A DNA stretch of 14,761 nt from JBDKFK01 sp039798745 (GTDB lineage: Bacteria > Patescibacteriota > Microgenomatia > UBA1406 > GWC2-37-13): positions 1 to 14,761 of the forward strand of contig JBDKFK010000035.1 in NCBI GenBank assembly GCA_039798745.1, written 5' to 3'. Positions 5,717 to 11,481 of the stretch are shown piece after piece (position 1 is the stretch's first letter; every line of letters begins with the position of its first letter). Below the pieces are notes generated by a model. It was not told the origin of the DNA. It worked only from the letters and a program-made list of their open reading frames with translations, and did no database searches. Made by a program: the position numbers and the translations under genes.

Positions 5717-6880
5717 CTACTCGGCGGTTTCTTCCGTGGCGGGAACATTGACGTTGAAGATCGCCACGCCGTTAGGGAAAAACGCCATCGAGCCGGCGTA
5801 ATCCTTGTCCCAGCCGCCGGCAATCGCATAGCGAAGCTGAAGGTTGGGCTGACCTGTGTTCTCCTCATCGGAGACAGGGTCAAGCTCGAGGATTACGGCC
5901 AAGAGTGCATCGGCCAGCGCCTGGGCTGCGGAAAACGAAGACTTGAGCTGAGCCTCGACTGTATAGGTGATAAGCGTATAGTCCGGGCGGCCAGGGTATG
6001 GCCGCTCGTTCTTAATACTCACCTGAATGCCATCACTCAGCCCCGGCGCCAGATGCTCGAGTATGATACTCCGCACCCGCGTCCGAAGCTCCTCGCTGTC
6101 ATTGCGGATCATGACCCGACACCAGGTAACATCATAGGGCTCGCCCTCGACGACGACCACCTGGTGTACCGGCGCCTTGTTGGTGTGAAAGTTGACGTCG
6201 TAGGCGTCGATCACAATCCTGCGCGGAACATCCGGCAGAATGCGGTTCGGCTCGACAGCCAGAATCGCGTTCAGCCAGTGCTTCGCAAGCGCGTAGATAC
6301 TGTGACCCGCGACCGTCCAGTTGCGGGTAAACAGGAGCGTGACGGTGCGCGCCTTGCTGTTGTAGTCGAACGTATAGCCGGCATCTTCCGGATTGTTAAC
6401 CCACTCCAACAGCAGACTATCCAGCTCCACCGCGGCGCCGGAACCAACGCCCTCGGCCACCACCTGAAGCAGAGCCATCTTATCCAGCGGCTTGGCCGGC
6501 GGAGGCAATGTCTCGACTTCCATGAAGAGATCGCTGCCGTAGGTGATCTTGACGTTCGGGTAGGTGGTCGGCTGGGCCATGTCATGAGCGATGACCTCGA
6601 TGGTCACCGGGTCGGTGTCGACCTGCTCATACTGGCCTTCCAGCCAGTGGATGATCATGCGCCGCAGCGTATATAGGAGCTGGTGAACATTGTAGAACTC
6701 GAGTGTCGAAAGTGGCGTGAACATGATCGTGCCGCCAGTATCCGCACCTCCGCTTGTACCGATGTTCATAGCGTGGCTGGCAAAAACCTCCTGCGAGGTG
6801 ATCATGGTGCTTAACGCGTCAACAGACGCGCCGGGAACACCGTGAATGGTAAGTTTGGTAACCGTAACACGCTGAATCAT
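5717..6880 (-). CDS. Orphan protein with three alpha/beta repeat units, 387 aa
   Basis: ATG at 6880 follows AAGGAGGT seven bases upstream on the minus strand. The 387-residue product has no signal peptide or membrane span. By eye it divides into three units (about 1-122, 118-247 and 248-378). Each runs: strand, helix, strand (TIMFTPL, TVTLLFTRN, YTLITYTVEA), long helix (NVHQLLYTLRRMIIHWLEG, HSIYALAKHWLNAILAVEP, SAAQALADALLAVILELDP), then a strand pair (TIEVIAHD..PNVKITYGSD, RRIVIDAYD..HQVVVVEG, PNLQLRYAI..MAFFPNG). The same pattern occurs once in each of the two upstream genes. PNV at residues 108-110 followed by T.G.D is shared with the 128-aa neighbour at the same residue numbers. No catalytic residues stand out. 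A structural or assembly protein is one possibility (inference). Confidence 0.78.
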   Translation of the reverse strand: MIQRVTVTKLTIHGVPGASVDALSTMITSQEVFASHAMNIGTSGGADTGGTIMFTPLSTLEFYNVHQLLYTLRRMIIHWLEGQYEQVDTDPVTIEVIAHDMAQPTTYPNVKITYGSDLFMEVETLPPPAKPLDKMALLQVVAEGVGSGAAVELDSLLLEWVNNPEDAGYTFDYNSKARTVTLLFTRNWTVAGHSIYALAKHWLNAILAVEPNRILPDVPRRIVIDAYDVNFHTNKAPVHQVVVVEGEPYDVTWCRVMIRNDSEELRTRVRSIILEHLAPGLSDGIQVSIKNERPYPGRPDYTLITYTVEAQLKSSFSAAQALADALLAVILELDPVSDEENTGQPNLQLRYAIAGGWDKDYAGSMAFFPNGVAIFNVNVPATEETAE

Positions 6881-6903
6881 GGTTGGTACCTCCTTGTGTG
6901 TAA

Positions 6904-6922
6904 GGGCCGCGCTTTGCGGCCC
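6904..6922 (-). other. Intercistronic hairpin in the minus-strand operon
   Basis: GGGCCGC (6904-6910) pairs perfectly with GCGGCCC (6916-6922) across GCTTT, in the 74-nt gap between the 128-aa and 387-aa genes. The next gene's SD lies about 11 nt beyond it, and there is no U-tract. It probably affects processing or stability. Confidence 0.5.
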
Positions 6923-6954
6923 ACTGCTTGTCGATAGGTTGAAATTGATCAGGC

Positions 6955-7341
6955 CTACGCTGACGGAATGGCTTCCGCTCTGAGCTGGGCATCGGCTCCA
7001 ATGGTCAGAGTGACGTTGGGAGTTGTTGAGCCATCTGTGCAGGCGGTTGCAATGAGAGTGATCTGAGCCAGATCCTCCTCATTGACACTCGCATACACTT
7101 CGGCCATGACAACATCCCGCAGCACCTGGCACCACGCGGCCGTATCGGCCACTTTGTAGCCCGGAAAGTCCACAGTGATGCCCCAGAAGGGGTCATCGCC
7201 GTGTGTCATGGGGCTTGCCTCGCCCGAAGGCGACTCGTCCTCGGTGATCTTGTCGATCAACGCGCGGACATCATCCACCTTCGCTGCCGGGATATGCTCG
7301 AAGCGAACGCTTGTGATGATCACATTCTGTGGAATGTACAT
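6955..7341 (-). CDS. Orphan single-unit alpha/beta protein, 128 aa
   Basis: The start is placed at ATG 7341 (MYIPQNVIIT), because AAGGAGG lies six bases before it. An in-frame ATG at 7362 would put the SD inside the gene. The product has one copy of the unit seen in its neighbours: strand (NVIITSVRFEHIP), helix (KVDDVRALIDKI), a variable Ser/Pro/Glu loop, strand (WGITVDFPG), helix (ADTAAWCQVLRDVVMAEVYA) and a strand pair (ITLIATACTDG, TPNVTLTIGAD). TPNVTLTIGAD closely resembles YPNVKITYGSD in the 387-aa protein. It is soluble with no enzymatic motif, and is the second gene of the operon. Confidence 0.75.
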   Translation of the reverse strand: MYIPQNVIITSVRFEHIPAAKVDDVRALIDKITEDESPSGEASPMTHGDDPFWGITVDFPGYKVADTAAWCQVLRDVVMAEVYASVNEEDLAQITLIATACTDGSTTPNVTLTIGADAQLRAEAIPSA

Positions 7342-7363
7342 AGGACACCTCCTTGATTTCATA

Positions 7364-7377
7364 TGTCCTTACGGACA
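7364..7377 (-). other. Short intercistronic hairpin
   Basis: TGTCC and GGACA pair around TTAC, in the 53-nt gap between the 123-aa and 128-aa genes. The stem is only 5 bp and weak alone. It is listed because the larger gaps between genes in this block also hold a hairpin. Confidence 0.3.
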
Positions 7378-7394
7378 GTTTTAGAAGAAAGACC

Positions 7395-7766
7395 TCAGGC
7401 TGAAACAGCCCGCGCGAGCTGAAGTTTCGGCTGAATTGCAGCTCCGATCTCGATACGCTCAGTGTCAGGCAGGCTGGGATGAAGAGTAAAACCTACTAGG
7501 TTTACATCAACCCAATCGACCTGCGACAACATCTCCGCCGACAGCGCGCAGAGCGTCATAAGAAGTAACGCTTGTGCGAGCTGGGCTGGATCCGCCTCGA
7601 CGATGCCGGTACGGTCGGTGATGATCACGGTGACCTCACCCCCTACGGCAAAGGTCTTGAGCTGATAGGCTGAAATGCTCCTGCGAACGTGCGCGTAAAC
7701 TACGCTATGAACGTAGTTCGCCGTTCCATCGGGCAATCCAACCACACGAATCTCCAAGACATGCAT
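7395..7766 (-). CDS. Orphan single-unit alpha/beta protein, 123 aa, first gene of operon
   Basis: ATG 7766 follows AAGGAGG by four bases. The 123-residue product matches the unit of its two neighbours in order: strand with a Gly-Pro turn (HVLEIRVVGLPDG, compare KLTIHGVPGA in the 387-aa protein), helix (YVHSVVYAHV), strand (EVTVIITDRT), helix (PAQLAQALLLMTLCALSAEML) and strand pair (DVNLVGFTLHP, ERIEIGAAI). It is soluble with one cysteine and no active-site motif. It is the promoter-proximal gene, behind a roughly 245-nt structured leader and a good sigma70-like promoter. The three genes together look like one operon of paralogous proteins. Confidence 0.73.
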   Translation of the reverse strand: MHVLEIRVVGLPDGTANYVHSVVYAHVRRSISAYQLKTFAVGGEVTVIITDRTGIVEADPAQLAQALLLMTLCALSAEMLSQVDWVDVNLVGFTLHPSLPDTERIEIGAAIQPKLQLARAVSA

Positions 7767-7833
7767 AATTCCTCCTTGTTACACACTAGTCCAATCCGTT
7801 ACTGCAAGGCTGCAGCTCGGATGCGATGATGGT

Positions 7834-7858
7834 GAGTAAGCCGTAGATAGGCTTACTC
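7834..7858 (-). promoter_or_regulatory. Leader hairpin 2 of the minus-strand operon
   Basis: GAGTAAGCC (7834-7842) and GGCTTACTC (7850-7858) form a perfect 9-bp stem with a seven-base loop, in the 5' leader about 70 nt before the first start codon. A smaller CTGCA/TGCAG stem lies nearer the gene at 7802-7815. Confidence 0.5.
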
Positions 7859-7880
7859 TCCTCGAGGTATGACGTTAGCC

Positions 7881-7933
7881 ATATAATCGGGGTATCAGTC
7901 CTCCCTTTGGGAGGGCTCATACCCCGACTATAT
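7881..7933 (-). promoter_or_regulatory. Tall leader hairpin 1 of the minus-strand operon
   Basis: Outer arms 7881-7895 and 7919-7933 pair at 14 of 15 positions (core ATCGGGGTAT with ATACCCCGA). An inner 6-bp stem, CCTCCC (7900-7905) with GGGAGG (7909-7914), caps it, with an internal loop between. It lies about 80 nt after the predicted transcription start and well before the gene, without a U-tract. It may be an attenuator-like or protein-binding leader structure. A comparable tall hairpin lies in the leader at 14429-14486. Confidence 0.55.
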
Positions 7934-8018
7934 ATTATTCTCTGAAGTTGTTAATGTGCGTAGATCTGCACCAAAGCCCATGCAAATGAGCCTGAGCAAA
8001 CGTACATATTATTGATGT

Positions 8019-8047
8019 ATTATACAATATACTACTAGAGAATACAA
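8019..8047 (-). promoter_or_regulatory. Sigma70-like promoter for the minus-strand operon
   Basis: On the minus strand TTGTAT (8047-8042) and TATAAT (8024-8019) are separated by 17 bases. Transcription would start near 8012, giving a leader of about 245 nt. The promoter lies within 20 bases of the dnaB stop codon and no terminator separates them, so dnaB transcripts may also read into this operon. Confidence 0.65.
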
Positions 8048-8064
8048 TATTATAGGGTATTTGG

Positions 8065-9408
8065 TTAAAGGGCTTTCTCTACACTGAAGAATTTGACACG
8101 ATCTCCTCGGAAAAGAAGATCAATATCCCCTACCGAACCGTTCCGGTGCTTTGCTATACTTAGCTTCATTAATCGTTTATTTGGATCCAACAGATCTTCA
8201 CTTTCTTCCTCGCTGTAAATAAACATTACTACGTCCGCGTCCTGTTCTATTGCTCCCGATTCGCGAAGATCCGCAAGCTGAGGTCTCTTACTTGTACGGC
8301 TTTCTACCGCACGCGAAAGCTGTGACAAGGCCAGTACAGGTACTCTAAGCTCTCTGGCCAAATTCTTTAATCCCTGCGACACATATGAAACTTCCTGCAC
8401 GCGTGACTCAAATTTTTTTCCGGCATCGGCGAGCTGAAGGTAGTCTACAATCACAAATTTAAGATCTTTCTGTGACTTCAGTTTTCGTGCTTTTGTGCGC
8501 ATTTCAAGTACCGAGATACCAGGCGTATCATCTATAAAAATAGGCGCCGTAGAAAGCTCACCCATTGCCTGTGTGAGAGCCCGCATTTCATCATCTGAAA
8601 GTCGGCCCGTTTTTAGTCTCCATGCGTCAATATCTGCCTGACTTACCAGAAGTCTGTCAACCAGCTCTTCCTTACTCATTTCCAGTGAAAAAAACCCGAC
8701 AGCCTGTTTTTCTTTGACCGCAGCATGAAGAGCGAGATTGAGTGCCAGTGAAGTCTTACCCACACCCGGACGTGCTGCCAGAATAATAAGATTCGACTGC
8801 TGTAATCCCGCGAGTTTATGATCAAGATCGGGATAGCCTGTTGGAACGCCCCGGAGAGCATTGCCATTTTTTGAAAATTCTTCGAGTCTCTCAAAACTTT
8901 CGGCAAGAATATCTTTGAGTTCAATAAAATTACGGTGTACATGCTGCTGAGACAGTGCAAATATCTCCGACTCCGCGTGGTCTATAAGCCGTTTTGTTTC
9001 TGTGCGCTCATCAAATGCCTGCTCCACTATGCGTGAGGACATTTCTATAAGCCGGCGTTTTGTAAAGTAATCTTTTACTATGTTTGAGTAGTTCTCTACG
9101 TAAGCAGACGTTGGCACCGCGTTTATTAGTTCGGATAAATATGTTCCACCGCCGGCATGCTTAAGCACACCGTCTTTCTGCATCTGATTTTTGAGAGTAA
9201 TTACGTCTATCGGCTGTTGCTGCTCAAACAGTGTAATCATGCATGAATAAATCTGCTGATGAAGGGGTACATAAAAATACTCTGACCGCAAATATTCCGC
9301 GACCAGATGTATAGATGAGGCATCTATAAGAATAGCGCCTAAGACCGACTTCTCGGCATCAATATCATGAGGAGGTACTTTCAGGGCATCTGAAGAGAGT
9401 GAAGCCAT
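8065..9408 (-). CDS. dnaB: Replicative DNA helicase DnaB
   Basis: This is the ring-shaped ATP-dependent helicase that unwinds DNA at the replication fork and recruits primase. The 447 residues cover the normal length. An N-terminal DnaB domain (HDIDAEKSVLGAILID near residues 14-29) precedes a RecA-like motor. Walker A is ARPGVGKTS (212-220). SLEMS is at 241-245, and the Walker B region FVIVDYLQL at 318-326. LSQLSRAVESR and an arginine-finger type KHRNGSVGD (420-428) follow. No intein or truncation is visible. The start at 9408 has no SD. The gene follows the hydrolase gene by 29 nt on the same strand and probably shares its promoter. It is a chromosomal-type DnaB and marks the core-gene block. 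Confidence 0.97.
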   Translation of the reverse strand: MASLSSDALKVPPHDIDAEKSVLGAILIDASSIHLVAEYLRSEYFYVPLHQQIYSCMITLFEQQQPIDVITLKNQMQKDGVLKHAGGGTYLSELINAVPTSAYVENYSNIVKDYFTKRRLIEMSSRIVEQAFDERTETKRLIDHAESEIFALSQQHVHRNFIELKDILAESFERLEEFSKNGNALRGVPTGYPDLDHKLAGLQQSNLIILAARPGVGKTSLALNLALHAAVKEKQAVGFFSLEMSKEELVDRLLVSQADIDAWRLKTGRLSDDEMRALTQAMGELSTAPIFIDDTPGISVLEMRTKARKLKSQKDLKFVIVDYLQLADAGKKFESRVQEVSYVSQGLKNLARELRVPVLALSQLSRAVESRTSKRPQLADLRESGAIEQDADVVMFIYSEEESEDLLDPNKRLMKLSIAKHRNGSVGDIDLLFRGDRVKFFSVEKAL

Positions 9409-9437
9409 AATCTATTCGCAATTTAGCTAATTATTAT

Positions 9438-10088
9438 TTAAACACCGATTTCCATTACCTGTACTTTCATTTCTTCACTAAGATCTTCTTTACGCAACAC
9501 AAGCTTTTGCACAGGCTCCGATGGTGTAGCTCCAAGTTTTTGGATGAAGGATTCGACAGGTTCCAGTTTGCCAAACTGTTCCTGATTCAGCTTAGGATTA
9601 TTATAATGCATGGGGATTACCAGAACCGGTTCGATTTTTTTGATAAGCTTAACCGCCTCGACACTGTCTATTGTGTAAACGCCACCGGTAGGTACGAAAA
9701 GAACATCTACTTCTCCGATGTCGTCGATAAATGAATCGTCGGGAATCACACCAAGGTCTCCGCAATGAAGTAATGAGATGCCTTCTATTTCAAGTTTATA
9801 CAGTATATTCTCACCACGTTCCGCGCCTTTTACTTTGTCGTGAAAACTTTTGTGTCCGAAAATGCGTACTTTATCTTTTTCAAACTCACCCGGCCAGTCG
9901 ATAATAAGAGGATTCCCTCCAACGACCGATACAAAGTCATGATCGGGATGATGATGTGAAATTGTTACAATACTAGCCTCAGTTTTAGGATATTTAAGGC
10001 CAATTGTTGGATTAAAAGGATCCATCACAATTTTCGCGTCTTTTGTTTTTATCTGAAAGGAAGCATGTCCTGCGTATTTTATTTCCAT
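9438..10088 (-). CDS. MBL-fold metal-dependent hydrolase (YycJ/UlaG-like small type)
   Basis: The start is placed at ATG 10088 (MEIKYAGHASFQI). This is the usual N-terminus of this family and lies just behind a promoter; the open frame extends 13 codons further. The 216-residue protein has the metallo-beta-lactamase signature SHHHPDHDF (residues 44-52; HxHxDH metal ligands). HCGDLG supplies the later Asp ligand, and PMHYNNP near the C-terminus supplies the last His. The family is related to UPF0173 / L-ascorbate-6-phosphate lactonase-like hydrolases; the substrate is unknown. It is cytoplasmic, with no signal peptide. It is the first gene of a pair with dnaB; a functional link to replication is not implied by the sequence. 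Confidence 0.9.
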   Translation of the reverse strand: MEIKYAGHASFQIKTKDAKIVMDPFNPTIGLKYPKTEASIVTISHHHPDHDFVSVVGGNPLIIDWPGEFEKDKVRIFGHKSFHDKVKGAERGENILYKLEIEGISLLHCGDLGVIPDDSFIDDIGEVDVLFVPTGGVYTIDSVEAVKLIKKIEPVLVIPMHYNNPKLNQEQFGKLEPVESFIQKLGATPSEPVQKLVLRKEDLSEEMKVQVMEIGV

Positions 10089-10098
10089 AGCATCAACT

Positions 10099-10127
10099 AG
10101 AATATCAAAAAAAGGCAATAAAGTCAA
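10099..10127 (-). promoter_or_regulatory. Promoter of the hydrolase-dnaB pair
   Basis: On the minus strand TTGACT (10127-10122) is 17 bases from TATTCT (10104-10099). The predicted start, about seven bases further, is within about four bases of ATG 10088. The transcript would thus be nearly leaderless, which agrees with the lack of an SD. Confidence 0.6.
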
Positions 10128-10165
10128 AGGAATGAAAGTATAAATTCGGACAATTCCAGCAGATA

Positions 10166-10276
10166 TGTCATTACGAGGACATTACTCAACAGGACGAAGC
10201 AATCTTATCAGAGATATGTCTCTTCTTGTAAAGATTGCTTCGTGATCCAGAATCATCGGGATCGCTCGCAATGACA
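10166..10276. repeat. MITE-like palindromic intergenic repeat
   Basis: The ends TGTCATTACGAG (10166-10177) and CTCGCAATGACA (10265-10276) are inverted matches at 11 of 12 positions. Inside, GACGAAGCAATCTT is mirrored by AAGATTGCTTCGT. This arrangement (GTCATTGCGAG ... GAAGCAATCT ... AGATTGCTTCG ... CTCGCAATGAC) is a familiar dispersed repeat type in bacterial genomes. No transposase is present. It fills most of the gap between the hydrolase gene and the 10280 gene. Confidence 0.8.
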
Positions 10277-10279
10277 AAC

Positions 10280-10669
10280 TCACTTACATACGTACTCTTT
10301 TATCGTTTTCTTCTGAGTGCCTGACAACTTGTCGTATTGTTTAAGAAGGTTTAGCACCGCGTTATCAACAATATACGAACCCACCTTCTCAGTAGCCTGT
10401 GCAGTGAGCGACTTCACTATTTTTGTCGCAGCACCGAGTACCGATCCTCCAATCCCCCCTACACTCTTGGTAACTGTATCTATCAAGCGTCCGGCATCTT
10501 CTGATATGAATCTGTTCTTAATACTCGACGAAGCGCTCGCGACAGATGTAATTTTGTTGATATCAATAGTCGCAAATGCAGTCGGCAGAAAGACCTGAGA
10601 GTATAATACAAAGGCTAAACAAAGAGACATGATCGTAACCTTGTGTAAAGACCGGCTATATTCGTTCAT
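10280..10669 (-). CDS. Small exported protein of unknown function, 129 aa
   Basis: ATG 10669 (MNEYSRSLHKVTIMSL) is preferred over the in-frame TTG at 10705, because the intervening bases are an inverted repeat containing a possible -10. The product has a basic N-terminus, a hydrophobic signal segment (VTIMSLCLAFVLYSQVFLPTAFA) and a probable cleavage after AFA. The remaining mature part is Ser/Gly/Ala-rich and helical (SVGGIGGSVLGAATKIVKSLTAQATEKVGSYIVDNAVLNLLKQYDKLSG). The C-terminus is YVCK. The family is unknown. The gene ends just beside the palindromic repeat and diverges from tRNA-Thr. Confidence 0.7.
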   Translation of the reverse strand: MNEYSRSLHKVTIMSLCLAFVLYSQVFLPTAFATIDINKITSVASASSSIKNRFISEDAGRLIDTVTKSVGGIGGSVLGAATKIVKSLTAQATEKVGSYIVDNAVLNLLKQYDKLSGTQKKTIKEYVCK

Positions 10670-10670
10670 A

Positions 10671-10699
10671 CTTTCTATTTTATATTGTAAAATAGAAAG
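10671..10699. promoter_or_regulatory. Perfect 12-bp inverted repeat at the start of the 129-aa gene
   Basis: CTTTCTATTTTA (10671-10682) and TAAAATAGAAAG (10688-10699) flank TATTG. The minus-strand ATG at 10669 follows directly. The repeat overlaps a possible -10 (TATAAA, 10684-10679) and sits between that gene and tRNA-Thr. It could be an operator or an RNA hairpin hiding the start. Confidence 0.45.
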
Positions 10700-10727
10700 A
10701 TCCAAATCATCTTGATTGGCAACATAA

Positions 10728-10799
10728 GCCTAGGTAGTTCAGTGGCAGAACATCCCCTTGGTAAGGGGAAGGTCGAGGGTCCGATTCCCTCCCTAGGCT
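10728..10799 (+). tRNA. tRNA-Thr (anticodon GGT)
   Basis: A full cloverleaf can be folded. The acceptor stem is GCCTAGG/CCTAGGC, the D-stem GTTC/GAAC with GG in the loop, and the anticodon stem TCCCC/GGGGA with loop TTGGTAA (anticodon GGT, Thr, codon ACC). The T-stem is GAGGG/CCCTC with loop TCCGATT, and the discriminator is T. CCA is not encoded. The T-loop carries C at position 55 where nearly all tRNAs have T. Its last seven bases overlap the stop end of the convergent methyltransferase gene. Confidence 0.93.
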
Positions 10800-11332
10800 C
10801 CCGCGTGATGCATGACCCAGTAGCTTACTATGGCCGCCGAAACGATAACATTGAGTGACTTATTTATACCCCACATAGGAATTTCAACGGTAGCATCTGC
10901 CATGCTCATTGTTTCAGGAAGCACTCCGTATGTTTCGTTGCCTACAATCAGTGCAACCGGAAAGGTATAGGGTACCGTTTGATATGGGACCGAAGTATCA
11001 GACTGTTCTACTGCGTATATTTTCACATCCTTTTCAGCGTCACGAATTTCCTGTATCGCCTCCTGCGCGGTTTTCTTGTATTCCCACGGCACGACCTTAT
11101 ATGTTCCGATAGAGGCTTTCTTTATTTTATGGTTTGGAGGAATATCCATCTGTCCACATAGGTATAGCTTCTTTACAGAGAGAGCGTCGGCTAAACGAAA
11201 TAAACCACCCACATTATATGTGTCGTATACATTCTCAACAATAATATAAAAAGGATGCCGGACAACAGACTGTAACCTTTCGGCTATTTCCTGCTCGTCA
11301 AGATCCCTTAATTCTTTGGCATTTAATTTCAT
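10793..11332 (-). CDS. SpoU/TrmH-family RNA 2'-O-methyltransferase
   Basis: This SAM-dependent enzyme methylates a ribose 2'-OH in tRNA or rRNA. The start is placed at ATG 11332 (MKLNAKELRDL), because a TATAAT lies only six bases upstream; the open frame runs five codons further. The 179 residues contain the three SPOUT motifs in order: ENVYDTYNVGGLFRL (33-47), ALIVGNETYGV (127-137) and IPMWGINKSLNVIVS (151-165). Only a short N-terminal extension is present and there is no separate RNA-binding domain, so the exact target (tRNA Gm18, Cm/Um34 or rRNA) cannot be assigned. It converges on tRNA-Thr, with its stop codon inside the tRNA acceptor arm, and diverges from the DUF11-like gene. Confidence 0.93.
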   Translation of the reverse strand: MKLNAKELRDLDEQEIAERLQSVVRHPFYIIVENVYDTYNVGGLFRLADALSVKKLYLCGQMDIPPNHKIKKASIGTYKVVPWEYKKTAQEAIQEIRDAEKDVKIYAVEQSDTSVPYQTVPYTFPVALIVGNETYGVLPETMSMADATVEIPMWGINKSLNVIVSAAIVSYWVMHHAGA

Positions 11333-11338
11333 ACTGCA

Positions 11339-11344
11339 ATTATA
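11339..11344 (-). promoter_or_regulatory. -10 box of the methyltransferase gene, leaderless
   Basis: TATAAT on the minus strand (11344-11339) is six bases before ATG 11332, so transcription would begin at or next to the A of the start codon. No good -35 hexamer was found. Confidence 0.5.
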
Positions 11345-11372
11345 CAAAATTGTGTTATAGTATTCCTGTTTA

Positions 11373-11408
11373 GGGTTATATGATCTGAAAAGATATACTA
11401 TTTAACCC
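11373..11408. promoter_or_regulatory. Inverted repeat between divergent promoters
   Basis: GGGTTA (11373-11378) and TAACCC (11403-11408) enclose ATCT-GAAA-AGAT. It lies midway between the divergent methyltransferase and DUF11-like promoters, a typical operator position. An RNA hairpin is less likely, since it would be outside both transcripts. Confidence 0.35.
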
Positions 11409-11445
11409 AATATAGTATTATACTTTATAATTTTATATCCCATAG

Positions 11446-11474
11446 TTGACAAGTAATATGACCTGTAGTATAAT
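11446..11474 (+). promoter_or_regulatory. Consensus sigma70-type promoter
   Basis: TTGACA (11446-11451) and TATAAT (11469-11474) are separated by 17 bases, a perfect match to consensus. The start codon at 11482 is seven bases after the -10, so the mRNA would be leaderless. Confidence 0.8.
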
Positions 11475-11481
11475 TCAGCAT

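Noticed and set aside
5705..6676. Long plus-strand open frame opposite the 387-aa gene
   Set aside because: It is antisense to a gene with an ideal SD, repeat-unit structure and terminator. It has no SD of its own, and its Arg/Val/Leu-rich, His-rich product is typical of a shadow frame.
8065..9408. Phage-type DnaB as a sign that the whole window is a phage
   Set aside because: The full-length bacterial domain layout, lack of SD and coupling with an ordinary hydrolase fit a chromosomal gene. No phage structural gene was recognised.
10728..10799. tRNA-Thr as the attachment site of the left block
   Set aside because: No integrase gene is visible. The block boundary is about 2.7 kb away at 7767-8064, and I noticed no duplicated tRNA 3' end.
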